The position numbers and the translations under genes are program-made. A stretch of 58,119 nucleotides of DNA. It comes from Candidatus Geothrix odensensis (GTDB taxonomy: Bacteria; Acidobacteriota; Holophagae; Holophagales; Holophagaceae). Position 1 is the first letter of the stretch. Each line of letters opens with the position of its first letter. Below are positions 40,639-49,275 of this stretch, one piece after another. The stretch covers positions 1 to 58,119 of the forward strand of contig JADKCH010000016.1 in NCBI GenBank assembly GCA_016714685.1. The letters run 5' to 3'. Under the pieces are notes generated by a model that saw only the letters and a list, made by a program, of their open reading frames with translations, was not told the origin of the DNA and searched no databases.

Positions 40639-41616
40639 CTACTGGAGGCGCTTCAGCCCGGCCTTGACCAGATCGGGGGGGGCGGGGAACAGGCCGGAAG
40701 CGGCCACGCAGGCCTGACCCTCCCGGGAAAGGACGAAGGTGGCGAACTCCTTGACCGGCGGGGCCAGGGGCTTGCCCGGCGCCCGGTTCACATAGAGGTA
40801 GTTGAGGCGGGTCATGGGGTACTTGCCCGCCAGGACGGCCTCCTGGGTGGGGGCTACCGCCTCCTCCGACTGGTAGGGGATCACCGGCAGGACCCGGTTG
40901 CTGGCATACCAGGCCACGATGGGCGCGTAGCCGATGGCACCGGCGTCCGTGATCACGGATTCCGCCACGCTATTGGCATCGATGCACTCCACGATGGTGG
41001 GCTTGGCCTCGCCCTTCAGCAGGACCTGCTCCCGGAACAGCTGGGCGATGGCGGTGGTCTTGTCGCGGCTGTAGGGGGTGATGGTCCGGCCCTTCCATTC
41101 GCCCCTCAGGCCCAGGTCACCCCAGGTCCTGAGCTCCTCCTTGGCGCCCCCCAGCCGCTTGGTGCCGTAGATGGCGTCCAGCTCCCCCATGGAGATCTTC
41201 TTCAGGGGGTTGCTCCGGTTCACGAAGACGATGGTGGCATCGATGCAGAGGGGGATCCGGATCGGAGCATAGCCATGTTTGGCCTCGAAGGCCTTCAGCT
41301 CCGGTGGGGTCATTTCCCGCGCCAGGAAGGCCAGGTCCGCCGCGCCCTCCACGAAGGCCTTGACCGCGGGCGGGGTGGTCGAGGGGGTGAACTTCAGGTT
41401 GGCGGAAGGGTTGAATTTCCGGAAACCGAGGTTCCATTCGTCGCAGAGCTGGGCCAGAGGATCGGAACCGACCGCCGTCACCATCTCGGTGATGGTCGTT
41501 CCGGGCCGGTAGCCCGGAATGCCTGGATCCACCTGGGCGCGGGTGTGCTCGAGCTGCGCAGCGAGGGGCAGGACCGTGGCACAGATCACCAGCAGAGAGC
41601 GGGAACAGAAAGGCAT
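40639..41616 (-). CDS. pstS: PstS-like periplasmic phosphate-binding protein
   Basis: 325 residues. Signal peptide to about residue 21 (LLVICATVLPLAAQ). The mature part has the family order: AVGSDPLAQLCDEW, DLAFLAREMTPPELKAFEAK, ATIVFVNRSNPLKKISMGEL, TITPYSRDKTTAIAQLFREQ and AGAIGYAPIVAW. It should bind phosphate or a similar oxyanion. No pstC, pstA, pstB, phoU or phoBR gene is next to it, so it is a solitary copy and could have a different ligand or serve in sensing. Confidence 0.75.
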   Translation of the reverse strand: MPFCSRSLLVICATVLPLAAQLEHTRAQVDPGIPGYRPGTTITEMVTAVGSDPLAQLCDEWNLGFRKFNPSANLKFTPSTTPPAVKAFVEGAADLAFLAREMTPPELKAFEAKHGYAPIRIPLCIDATIVFVNRSNPLKKISMGELDAIYGTKRLGGAKEELRTWGDLGLRGEWKGRTITPYSRDKTTAIAQLFREQVLLKGEAKPTIVECIDANSVAESVITDAGAIGYAPIVAWYASNRVLPVIPYQSEEAVAPTQEAVLAGKYPMTRLNYLYVNRAPGKPLAPPVKEFATFVLSREGQACVAASGLFPAPPDLVKAGLKRLQ

Positions 41617-41907
41617 GATGACTCCGGGGCCAGGGTATGCCTACCCTCTCGTCCTTTTTAGCACAGTGCAAGAAGGGATGCAGGGGCAGTCCAAGGCCCC
41701 TCCTGTCGGGAACAGGCATCCCTCGGGGGCACCCTCCCCGGCCAATTGGGCTTGGTCGGGGCGTGAACCTCCGCGGCTTTCGGCCGGAGTCGGTGGGGAT
41801 CAGAGGCCTTCCAGACGGAGGCTGCACGCCCCACCCAGAGCCCCAGTGCTCACTGGCCAGGCCTAGTCCAGTGCGATGGGATCCCGAAGGGTTGGCTTCG
41901 GGCCGAG
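41617..41907. other. Intergenic region with no recognisable gene
   Basis: 290 bases between the divergent start of the PstS-like gene and the end of the prepilin peptidase gene. No open frame with protein-like composition and a ribosome-binding site, no tRNA, and no Pho-box-like direct repeat could be seen. It should contain the PstS promoter near 41617-41680, but no clear hexamers stand out. Confidence 0.4.
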
Positions 41908-42822
41908 CTACCCTATCCACCCCAGGTAGCCCAGCCACAGCGCCCGCCCGAAGAACACCACGATGGGCGTGGCGAGGGCCAGGAAGCAGCCGAAGGGCAG
42001 CATGGTCTGGCCATCGCCCTTCCGCAGGAGCATGAGGGGCACGCCCACGGCGGCCCCCAGGCCCGCGCCCAGGAAGAGGATGCCCAGCATGGGGGCCCAG
42101 CCCCAGAAGGCGCCCAGCCAGGCGAGCATCTTGAAGTCGCCCATGCCCAGGCCATCGGTCTTGCGGATGGCCTTGTAGACCTGGTTCATGAGGGCGGGCA
42201 CGCCGTAGCCCACGGCCAGGCCGATGAGGCTGGCCTGCCAGGTGACCGCCGGCTCGAAGCCGTGCCAGGCGGGGGCCGGCTGCAGGCCGTTGTGGAAGGC
42301 GAGGGTCTGGATGAGGCTCCCGCCGCCCGTCCAGATCTGCACGAGGGCTTCGGGGCGCAGGACCTGGGGCAGGGTGAGGAGCACGCCCAGGGCCATGAGG
42401 GGAAACTGCAGCACATCCGGCAGCATCATCTCGGTGAAGTCCGTGAAGAACAGCACGATCAGCGCGAACCCGCAGACCAGGCCCTTGAACCAGATCAGGG
42501 TGCCGAAGGGGAAGAGCCAGGGCGAGGCGGCGAACAGCAGCCCGGCCAGCAGCTCCACCAGCGGGTAGCGCCCGGGGATCTTCCAGCCGCAGGCCGCGCA
42601 CTTGCCGCGCAGCCACAGCCAGCCCAGCAGGGGCACGTTGTGCCAGGGCTTGATCTCCGCCTTGCAGCCGGGACAGTGGCTGGCCTTGGTGACCACGTTC
42701 CGGTCGGCGGGCTCCTCCTGGGGCAGGCGGTGGATCAGCACATTGCCGAAGGAACCCAGCACCAGGCCGAAGGGCGCCAGCAGCAGGGACAGCAGCCAGG
42801 GTGGTAGGTCGAGAAAGGGCAT
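41908..42822 (-). CDS. pilD: Type IV prepilin peptidase
   Basis: 304 residues, A24 aspartic protease with about eight membrane helices. The cytoplasmic zinc-type loop has four cysteines (HCPGCKAEIKP and GKCAACGWKIPGRYPLVE). The two catalytic aspartates are in FFTDFTEMMLPDVLQF and GLGMGDFKMLAWLGA. It cleaves and N-methylates type IV pilins and type II secretion pseudopilins. No pilus genes adjoin. Its length and full cysteine set indicate the bifunctional form. Confidence 0.92.
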   Translation of the reverse strand: MPFLDLPPWLLSLLLAPFGLVLGSFGNVLIHRLPQEEPADRNVVTKASHCPGCKAEIKPWHNVPLLGWLWLRGKCAACGWKIPGRYPLVELLAGLLFAASPWLFPFGTLIWFKGLVCGFALIVLFFTDFTEMMLPDVLQFPLMALGVLLTLPQVLRPEALVQIWTGGGSLIQTLAFHNGLQPAPAWHGFEPAVTWQASLIGLAVGYGVPALMNQVYKAIRKTDGLGMGDFKMLAWLGAFWGWAPMLGILFLGAGLGAAVGVPLMLLRKGDGQTMLPFGCFLALATPIVVFFGRALWLGYLGWIG

Positions 42823-42888
42823 GTTTCACGATACCGGGAGCTTCTGGCTCTTTCGCGGCAGAATGAAGTGTCCCCCGCAGGAGTCCCC

Positions 42889-43503
42889 GTGATCCGATCC
42901 GCTCTCGTCGCTCTGGCCCTCGCCCTCCCCCTGGCGGCCCAGGCACCGGCTCCCCAGCCAGCCCCGACGCCCGCCCCCGCGACCAAGCCGCGGGTGCAGC
43001 TGCTCACCAGCTATGGACCCATCGTGGTGGAGCTGGAACCGGGGCTGGCGCCGAAGACCGTGGCGAACTTCCTGCAGTACGTGAAGGACGGCTTCTACAG
43101 GGGCACCATCTTCCACCGCGTCATCGACGGCTTCATGATCCAGGGCGGGGGCATGCTGGACACCCTCGTGGAGAAGCCCACCCGGGATCCGATCCTCAAC
43201 GAGGTGGGCTCCACCTTCAAGGCGGGCCTGAAGAACGCTCGCGGCACCATCGCCATGGCCCGCACCGCGAATCCCCACAGCGCCTCGTCCCAGTTCTACA
43301 TCAACCTCGTGGACAACCCCAGCCTGGATCCCCACGGCTTCAGCGAGGAGGGCTTCGGCTACTGCGCCTTCGGCCGCGTGGTCTCGGGCATGGAGGCCGT
43401 GGACAAGATCGCCAAGGTGCGGACCGAGTGGCGCCGGGGCATGGGGGACATTCCGCAGTTCCCGGTTTACCTCAAGGACGCGGTCCTGCTGCCGCCCCAG
43501 TAG
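42889..43503 (+). CDS. Periplasmic cyclophilin-type peptidyl-prolyl isomerase
   Basis: 204 residues from GTG 42889, chosen for the AGGAG six bases upstream and a clean signal peptide (IRSALVALALALPLAAQ). A Pro/Ala linker follows, then the cyclophilin core: YRGTIFHRVIDGFMIQGGG, GTIAMARTANPHSASSQFYI, FGRVVSGMEAVDKI. It catalyses proline isomerisation of exported proteins, like PpiA. It lies four bases upstream of plsC, so the two may be cotranscribed. Confidence 0.88.
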   Translation: MIRSALVALALALPLAAQAPAPQPAPTPAPATKPRVQLLTSYGPIVVELEPGLAPKTVANFLQYVKDGFYRGTIFHRVIDGFMIQGGGMLDTLVEKPTRDPILNEVGSTFKAGLKNARGTIAMARTANPHSASSQFYINLVDNPSLDPHGFSEEGFGYCAFGRVVSGMEAVDKIAKVRTEWRRGMGDIPQFPVYLKDAVLLPPQ

Positions 43504-43507
43504 GATC

Positions 43508-44254
43508 ATGGTGCACCGCTCTCTCCTGCGGCCCCTGCTCGTCTGGGGCGCCGGTTCCCTGGCCCTGGCTCTCGCGGTGGTGCTCTGCTTCCTGCTGGCG
43601 CCCTTCCTGGGGGGACCGGGCGCCTTCTGGGCGGTGGCCCCGCGCTACATCCGGGCCACGGCCTGGGCCTTCGGCATCCGCCGGGAGCTGGAAGGCTGGG
43701 AGGATCTGCCGGCGGCGATCCGGGAGGGGGCGCAGTCCGTCATCTTCGCGGGCAACCACACGTCCCTGCTGGACCCACCCCTGGTCATCTCCACCCTGCC
43801 TGGCAGACCCGTTTTCATCGCCAAGCGGGAGCTGGCCCGGGTACCCTTCCTGGGCTGGGTGATCTGGCTGGCGGGCTTCATCTTCATCGACCGCAGCCGC
43901 CGGGAGACGGCCCTGGAGAGCCTGCGGTCTGCCGCCCGTCGCATCCGAGGCGGCCAGTCCATCGCCGCCTTCCCGGAAGGCACGCGCAGTTTCGACGGGA
44001 GCCTGCTGCCCTTCAAGAAGGGGATCTTCACCCTGGCCATGGAGACGGGGGTGCCCATGGTCCCCTTCGCCATTCAGGGCGGCGTGGACATCCTGCCCAG
44101 GGGTGGTTGGCGAGTGCGGGCTGGCACCTACCGGATCATGGTGGGTCGGCCCCTGCATCCTGAGGACTACTCCAGCGCCGAGGCGCTCCTGCAGGCCACG
44201 GAGGCCGCAGTGCGTGGGCTCCTGGGGCAGTCCGGGGTCAGTTCACAACCTTGA
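43508..44254 (+). CDS. plsC: 1-acyl-glycerol-3-phosphate acyltransferase
   Basis: 248 residues. An N-terminal membrane helix (LLVWGAGSLALALAVVLCFL) precedes the acyltransferase boxes: block I NHTSLLD (His and Asp of the catalytic HX4D), block II FIFIDRSRR, block III FPEGTRSFDG and block IV VPMVPFAIQG. It adds the second acyl chain to make phosphatidic acid. The 3' end overlaps the convergent holin-like gene by 17 bases. Confidence 0.9.
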   Translation: MVHRSLLRPLLVWGAGSLALALAVVLCFLLAPFLGGPGAFWAVAPRYIRATAWAFGIRRELEGWEDLPAAIREGAQSVIFAGNHTSLLDPPLVISTLPGRPVFIAKRELARVPFLGWVIWLAGFIFIDRSRRETALESLRSAARRIRGGQSIAAFPEGTRSFDGSLLPFKKGIFTLAMETGVPMVPFAIQGGVDILPRGGWRVRAGTYRIMVGRPLHPEDYSSAEALLQATEAAVRGLLGQSGVSSQP

Positions 44255-44639
44255 TCGAAGGCGCCGGGCCCTGGGGGCGCTGCCGGTCCTTGGGGATGAA
44301 GATGGCGCCGAGGACCGAGGCGACGACGCTGGCCACCAGGGCGCCGAAGAAGCCCGCCCAGAAGCCGCTCACGGTGAAGGTCAGGCCCAGCTTGGCCGAC
44401 AGCGTCCCGGCCAGCCAGAAGACCAGGCCGTTGATCACCAGGCTGAAGCAGCCGAAGGAGCAGGCCATGGGCACGATGGCGATCACCTTCAGGAAGCTGC
44501 CCACGGTGGTGTTCAGAGCCGCCAGGATCACGGCCACGATGAGCAGGTCGAGGAAGGAGCCGTGGCCCAGGCCGGGCACGAAGGAGCAGGCCACCAGCAG
44601 GCCGATGGCCGAGAAGACGAAGCGCAGCACAAGACTCAT
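44238..44639 (-). CDS. Phage_holin_4_2-family small membrane protein
   Basis: 133 residues from ATG 44639, which overlaps the cysE stop. Four membrane helices (LRFVFSAIGLLVACSFVPGL, LLIVAVILAALNTTVG, FSLVINGLVFWLAGTL, FWAGFFGALVASVVASVLGA) match the widespread YvlD/holin_4_2 family. Despite the name these are chromosomal proteins of unknown function, not lysis genes. The tail is Pro-rich and basic. It is translationally coupled to serine acetyltransferase, which may only reflect gene packing. Confidence 0.75.
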   Translation of the reverse strand: MSLVLRFVFSAIGLLVACSFVPGLGHGSFLDLLIVAVILAALNTTVGSFLKVIAIVPMACSFGCFSLVINGLVFWLAGTLSAKLGLTFTVSGFWAGFFGALVASVVASVLGAIFIPKDRQRPQGPAPSIKVVN

Positions 44640-45532
44640 GAGGGCATCCCGTCCTTCTCGTTGGCCTGGGTGATGACACTGCCGGGGGGCACGCTGCGGG
44701 TGAGCCACACGTTGCCGCCGATGGCCGAGCCCCTGCCGAGGGTGATGCGGCCCAGCACGGTGGCATTGGAGTAGATGATCACGTCATCCTCCACCACCGG
44801 ATGGCGGGGGACGCCCTTGACCGGGTGGCCCTCCGCATCCAGCGGGAAGCTCTTGGCGCCCAGGGTCACGCCCTGGTAGATGCGCACGTTGCGGCCGATG
44901 ACGCAGGTCTCGCCGATGACCACGCCCGTGCCGTGGTCGATGAAGAAGCGCTCGCCGATCCGGGCGCCGGGGTGGATGTCGATGCCGGTGAGGCTGTGGG
45001 CGTGCTCGGTGATCATGCGGGGCAGCAGGGGCACGCCCAGCTTCAGCAGCTCGTGGGCCAGGCGCTGGCTGGCCACCGCCAGGAGGCCGGGGTAGGAGAA
45101 GAGCACCTCCTCGGGGCTGGTGGCCGCGGGATCGCCCTCGAAGCCCGCCTGGATGTCCGTGGCCAGCAGGTGGCGCACCTCGGGCAGCTTCGCCAGGAAG
45201 GCCAGGGCCATGCCCTTGGCGCGGTCCCCGCAGCTGGTGCAGGCCGGATCCGAGGCCATCAGGCCCCGCTGGATCTGGTCGCAGAGGCTGTGCAGCACCC
45301 GGTCCATGCGGGCGCCCAGGTGGTAGCGCAGCGTGTCGAGGGTGAGCTCCGAAGCGCCGAAATAGCCCGGGAAGAGCAGGGCCCGCAGGTCCTCCACGAG
45401 GGCCGCCACGGCCGTCCGGGAAGGGAACTCCCGGCGGCCCAGGGGCATCTCGGTGAGAGCCGTGCTGGCCTCAGCCAGGGCTTCGACCACGGCGTGGAGG
45501 TCAGGCTGGGGCGCGGCAGGGGGTTTCTTCAT
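44636..45532 (-). CDS. cysE: Serine O-acetyltransferase
   Basis: 298 residues. The N-terminal helical domain (about 1-165) is followed by a left-handed beta-helix: TGIDIHPGARIGERFFIDHG, then TGVVIGETCVIGRNVRIYQG, then HPVVEDDVIIYSNATVLG. It makes O-acetylserine, the precursor of cysteine. The long N-terminal domain with CTSCGDRAKGMA is the EpsC/SAT long form. No cysK is near. The end of the protein lacks the usual C-terminal flexible tail that binds CysK and gives cysteine feedback. Confidence 0.87.
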   Translation of the reverse strand: MKKPPAAPQPDLHAVVEALAEASTALTEMPLGRREFPSRTAVAALVEDLRALLFPGYFGASELTLDTLRYHLGARMDRVLHSLCDQIQRGLMASDPACTSCGDRAKGMALAFLAKLPEVRHLLATDIQAGFEGDPAATSPEEVLFSYPGLLAVASQRLAHELLKLGVPLLPRMITEHAHSLTGIDIHPGARIGERFFIDHGTGVVIGETCVIGRNVRIYQGVTLGAKSFPLDAEGHPVKGVPRHPVVEDDVIIYSNATVLGRITLGRGSAIGGNVWLTRSVPPGSVITQANEKDGMPS

Positions 45533-45690
45533 GCGAATGAGGATACTTCAGTAGGTCCAGGTCAGGGCGCGGCCGCGTTCGCGCCGGGCACCTTCTCCTT
45601 CGGGCCTGCCGCCGCGCCTCCAGGCGCGGCTACGGCGTCGCGGCCCTTGTGCCCGGACCCGCGCCACCACCCCTCCTTCGGGCCGTGCAT

Positions 45691-48600
45691 TCAGGCGAAG
45701 GTCACGGGCCAGCCTCGCCCCTCGTGGTCGCCGAAGGATCGGGGTCGCCAGGGGGGCGCCAGGCGGGGCGGGCACTCGCCCGGGGGCAGCCGCACCAGGG
45801 CCCCGGTGAAGCCCAGGCCCTGGAAGCCCTCCAGGGGCTCCAGCAGGGTGGCGAAGACCTTCACCACGGTCTGCTCCTCGTCCTCCTCGCCTTCAGTGCC
45901 GCCATTCCCGTTGGCCTGGATGGTCTCGACCCGCAGCTCGCCCGTGATGCGCAGCATGGCCTCGGGCACGGCGAAGTGGCGGTAGCGCTCGAAGGGCTTC
46001 AGGGTGGATTTCTTGGTGAGGGGATCCCACTTGCTGGCCATGAGGAGGACTTCCATCTTCCCGGTGGTGTCCTCCACCTGGAGGATGGCCCAGGGCTCGC
46101 CCTTCTGGTTGGTCTTGAAGGCCACGGTGGAGACCATGGCGCCGAGGGTGACCTCGTTGCGGTCCCGCAGGCGGCCCGAGGTGGCATCCTCTACGATCTT
46201 CGCCAGGGTGCCATGGGTGTGGACCTGGATGGCGTCGGCGAACTCCTCCAGGGGATGGCCGCTCACGAAGAGGCCCAGCACCTCGCGCTCGGCGGCCAGC
46301 CGGGTCTTGCGGTCCCAGGGCTCGATGTTCTCGGGCACCCGCCAGTCCTCGCTCAGCGTGGCCATCTCGGCATCGTCGAAGAGGCTGGTCATGCCGGTGT
46401 CCCCGGTGCCCCGGGAGGCGGCGGAGACCGCGTCCGGCAGGCCCTGCAGCAGGGCGGCGCGGTTGGGCTCAAGGCTGTCGAAGGCGCCCGCCTTGATGAG
46501 GGACTCCCACACCTTGCGGTTGGCCTTCTGGAGATCGGTGCTCTTCAGCGCGTGGAAGAGGTCCTTGAAGCGGCCCTCAGCCTTCCGCGCCTCCAGGATG
46601 GCCTGCAGCGCGGCATCCCCCAGTCCCTTCACCGCGGCGAATCCGAACCGGATCTGCAGATCCCCCGTGGCCGTGAAATCCAGGGTGGACTCGTTGATGT
46701 CGGGGCCCAGCACCTCGATGCCCCGCTCGCGGCAGTTCTGCACGTACTTGGCCACGTCATCCGTGCGGCCGGACTTGGTGGAGAGCAGGCCCGCCATGAA
46801 CTCCACCGGGTAGTTGGCCTTCAGGTAGGCGGTCTCGTAGGCCACCATGGCGTAGGCCGCGCTGTGGCTCTTGTTGAAGCCGTAGCCCGCGAAGAACTCG
46901 ATGAGGTCGAAGAGCTCGGCGACCTTGGCCTTGTCGTATTTTCGCGCCGCGCCCTGTTCGATGAACTTGGTCTTCTCCTTGGCCATCTTCTCCTTGTCCT
47001 TCTTGCCCATGGCCCGGCGCAGCATGTCGGCCTCGCCCAGGGTGTACCCGGCGATGAGGCTGGCGATCTGCATGACCTGCTCCTGGTAGAGGATCACGCC
47101 GTAGGTGGGCGACAGGATCGGCTCCAGATCCGGGAACATGTAGGTGACTGGCTCGCGGCCGTGGCGGCGCTCCACGTACGTGGTGCCCATGCCCGCGCCC
47201 AGGGGGCCGGGGCGGAAGAGGGCGTTCAGCGCGATGAGGTCGTCGAAGCGATCCGGGCCCAGTTGGCGCAGCAGCTGCTTCATGCCGCCGGATTCGAACT
47301 GGAACACGCCATCGGTGTCGCCGGCGGCGAAGAGCTCGAAGGTCTTCTTGTCGTCGAAGGCGCGGATGGTGGTCATGTCCTTGGGCTGGCCGTGGCGCCG
47401 GGCGATGACCTCCTGGGTCTTCGCGATCTGCGTGAGCGTCTCCAGGCCCAGGAAGTCCATCTTCAGGAGGCCCGCGCGCTCGGCCTCCACCATGGTGTAC
47501 TGCACCATCACCTTCTTGTCCTTATCCACACTCAGCGGCGCGAACTGCGTGAGCTCGTCCGGGGCGATGATGACCCCCGCCGCGTGGACGCCGGTGTTGC
47601 GGGACAGGCCCTCGAGTCGGGCCGAGATGTCCAGGATGTTCTTCACCTCGGGATCGGACTCGTACAGCTCCCGCAGCTTGTCGCTCTTCTCCAGCGCCTC
47701 GCCGATGGTCATGGGCTTGCCGGGTTCCTGGGGCACCAGCTTCGTCAGGTTGTTGGCGAAGGCGAAGTCCTTCTCGAAGACCCGGGCCACGTCCTTGATG
47801 ACGGCCTTGGTCTTGAGCTGGTTGATGGTGATGATGTTGCTCACCTTGTCCTGGCCGTACTTCTCGGTGACGTAGTCGATGACGCGCTGGCGGCCGTCCC
47901 GGCAGAAGTCGATGTCCACGTCGGGCATGGACACGCGCTCGGGGTTGAGGAAGCGCTCGAAGAGCAGGTCGTACTGCATGGGGTCGATGTCGGTGATCAT
48001 CATGGACCAGGCCACGATGCTGCCCGCCGCGGAGCCGCGGCCGGGGCCCACGGGCACGCCCATCTCCCGGGCCTTGCGGATGAAGTCCCAGACCAGCAGG
48101 AAGTAGCCGGGAAAGCCCATCTTCAGGATCATGTCCAGCTCGAAGGCCAGGCGCTCGCGGTATTTCTCCTCCGCGTGCTTGAGGGCACCCTGCTGCCAGA
48201 GGGGCCGGCAGTCGGCCAGCCGCTGCTCGAAGGTCTCCTTGGCAATGTGCACGAAGTAGGAGTCCAGGTCGTAGCCCTCGGGCACGGGGAAGCGCGGCGT
48301 GACGGGCTTCCGGGTGATGGGGAACAGGTCCACCTTGGCGGCGATCTCCAGAGTCCGCTCCAGGTACTCCGGATGATCGGGGAAGACCGACCGCATCTCC
48401 TCGGGCGTCTTCACGAAGAACTGGTCCGTGGAGAAGCGCATGCGCTTCTCCTTCGCCTTGGTGGTTTTCGTGCCGATGCAGAGCAGGGTGTCGTGCAGGT
48501 CGGCGTCCGCATGGTTGAGGTAGTGGGCGTCGTTGGTGGCCACCAGGGGGATGCCGAGCTTCGCGGCCAGCTCCTGCTGGAAGGGGATGATCTCCTTCTC

Positions 48601-49215
48601 CTTGTCGAAGCCCTGGTCCTGGATCTCCAGGTAGAAGTCCTCGCCGAAGATGTCGCGGAAGTCGCGGGCGACGCGCTCGGCCTGGTCCAGGCGGTTCTGC
48701 AGGATGCGCGCCTGCACTTCGCCGCCCAGGCAGGCGGACAGCGCGATGAGACCCTCGCTGTGTTCCCGCAGGATGTCCTTGTCGATGCGCGGCTTGTAGT
48801 AGAAGCCCTCGGTGAAGCCCGCGGACACCAGCTTGGAGAGGTTCGCGAACCCCACGGGGTTCTTGGCCAGTAGGACGAGGTGGTAGCCCGCATCGCGCGA
48901 GCCACTGGGATCCACGCAGTCCTCCAGGCCCTCCTCGCCCGTGGCGTTCTTGGCCTCGAGCTTCTTGTCGAAGCGGGTCTTGGGGGCGACGTAGACCTCG
49001 CAGCCCAGGATGGGCTTCACGGCCCAGTTGCCCTCGGCGTCCTTCGTTTTCTCGCAGGCGTCGAAGAGCTTCATCATCCCGAACATGTTCCCGTGGTCGG
49101 TGACGGCCACCGCGGGCATGCCCGAGGCCCGGCACTTCTTCACGAGGTCGGGAATGCGCGTGAGGCCGTCGAGGAGGGAGTGCTCGGTATGCAGGTGGAG
49201 ATGGGCGAAGCTCAT
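45691..49215 (-). CDS. dnaE: DNA polymerase III alpha subunit
   Basis: 1174 residues, full length for DnaE1. PHP domain at the N terminus (FAHLHLHTEHSLLDG, AVTDHGNMFGM). Palm with GPGRGSAAGSIVAW and the catalytic PDVDIDFCRDGR. Then the fingers (LFRPGPLGAGMG, GEADMLRRAMGKKDKEKMAK), the helix-hairpin-helix region (GYGFNKSHSAAYAMVAYETA) and the C-terminal OB domain. It is the replicative polymerase. The last 30 residues (GECPPRLAPPWRPRSFGDHE) look extended and Pro-rich. A 158-base gap before cysE has a CGCGCCT/AGGCGCG hairpin that may end this transcript. Confidence 0.96.
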   Translation of the reverse strand: MSFAHLHLHTEHSLLDGLTRIPDLVKKCRASGMPAVAVTDHGNMFGMMKLFDACEKTKDAEGNWAVKPILGCEVYVAPKTRFDKKLEAKNATGEEGLEDCVDPSGSRDAGYHLVLLAKNPVGFANLSKLVSAGFTEGFYYKPRIDKDILREHSEGLIALSACLGGEVQARILQNRLDQAERVARDFRDIFGEDFYLEIQDQGFDKEKEIIPFQQELAAKLGIPLVATNDAHYLNHADADLHDTLLCIGTKTTKAKEKRMRFSTDQFFVKTPEEMRSVFPDHPEYLERTLEIAAKVDLFPITRKPVTPRFPVPEGYDLDSYFVHIAKETFEQRLADCRPLWQQGALKHAEEKYRERLAFELDMILKMGFPGYFLLVWDFIRKAREMGVPVGPGRGSAAGSIVAWSMMITDIDPMQYDLLFERFLNPERVSMPDVDIDFCRDGRQRVIDYVTEKYGQDKVSNIITINQLKTKAVIKDVARVFEKDFAFANNLTKLVPQEPGKPMTIGEALEKSDKLRELYESDPEVKNILDISARLEGLSRNTGVHAAGVIIAPDELTQFAPLSVDKDKKVMVQYTMVEAERAGLLKMDFLGLETLTQIAKTQEVIARRHGQPKDMTTIRAFDDKKTFELFAAGDTDGVFQFESGGMKQLLRQLGPDRFDDLIALNALFRPGPLGAGMGTTYVERRHGREPVTYMFPDLEPILSPTYGVILYQEQVMQIASLIAGYTLGEADMLRRAMGKKDKEKMAKEKTKFIEQGAARKYDKAKVAELFDLIEFFAGYGFNKSHSAAYAMVAYETAYLKANYPVEFMAGLLSTKSGRTDDVAKYVQNCRERGIEVLGPDINESTLDFTATGDLQIRFGFAAVKGLGDAALQAILEARKAEGRFKDLFHALKSTDLQKANRKVWESLIKAGAFDSLEPNRAALLQGLPDAVSAASRGTGDTGMTSLFDDAEMATLSEDWRVPENIEPWDRKTRLAAEREVLGLFVSGHPLEEFADAIQVHTHGTLAKIVEDATSGRLRDRNEVTLGAMVSTVAFKTNQKGEPWAILQVEDTTGKMEVLLMASKWDPLTKKSTLKPFERYRHFAVPEAMLRITGELRVETIQANGNGGTEGEEDEEQTVVKVFATLLEPLEGFQGLGFTGALVRLPPGECPPRLAPPWRPRSFGDHEGRGWPVTFA

Positions 49216-49275
49216 GCCCCCATTCTCCGACGGATGCAGCGGCTTGCGGCAAGTGCCACAGGTTCAACGCCGGTT

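Noticed and set aside
44238..44639. Holin-like gene as a sign of a prophage
   Set aside because: The family is a common chromosomal four-helix protein. No phage structural, lysis or integration genes lie nearby, and it is coupled to cysE.
45649..48873. Open frame of 1074 codons on the plus strand opposite dnaE
   Set aside because: It is antisense to a fully recognisable DNA polymerase gene, is rich in Gly/Val/His/Leu with no domain, and arises from codon bias in GC-rich DNA.
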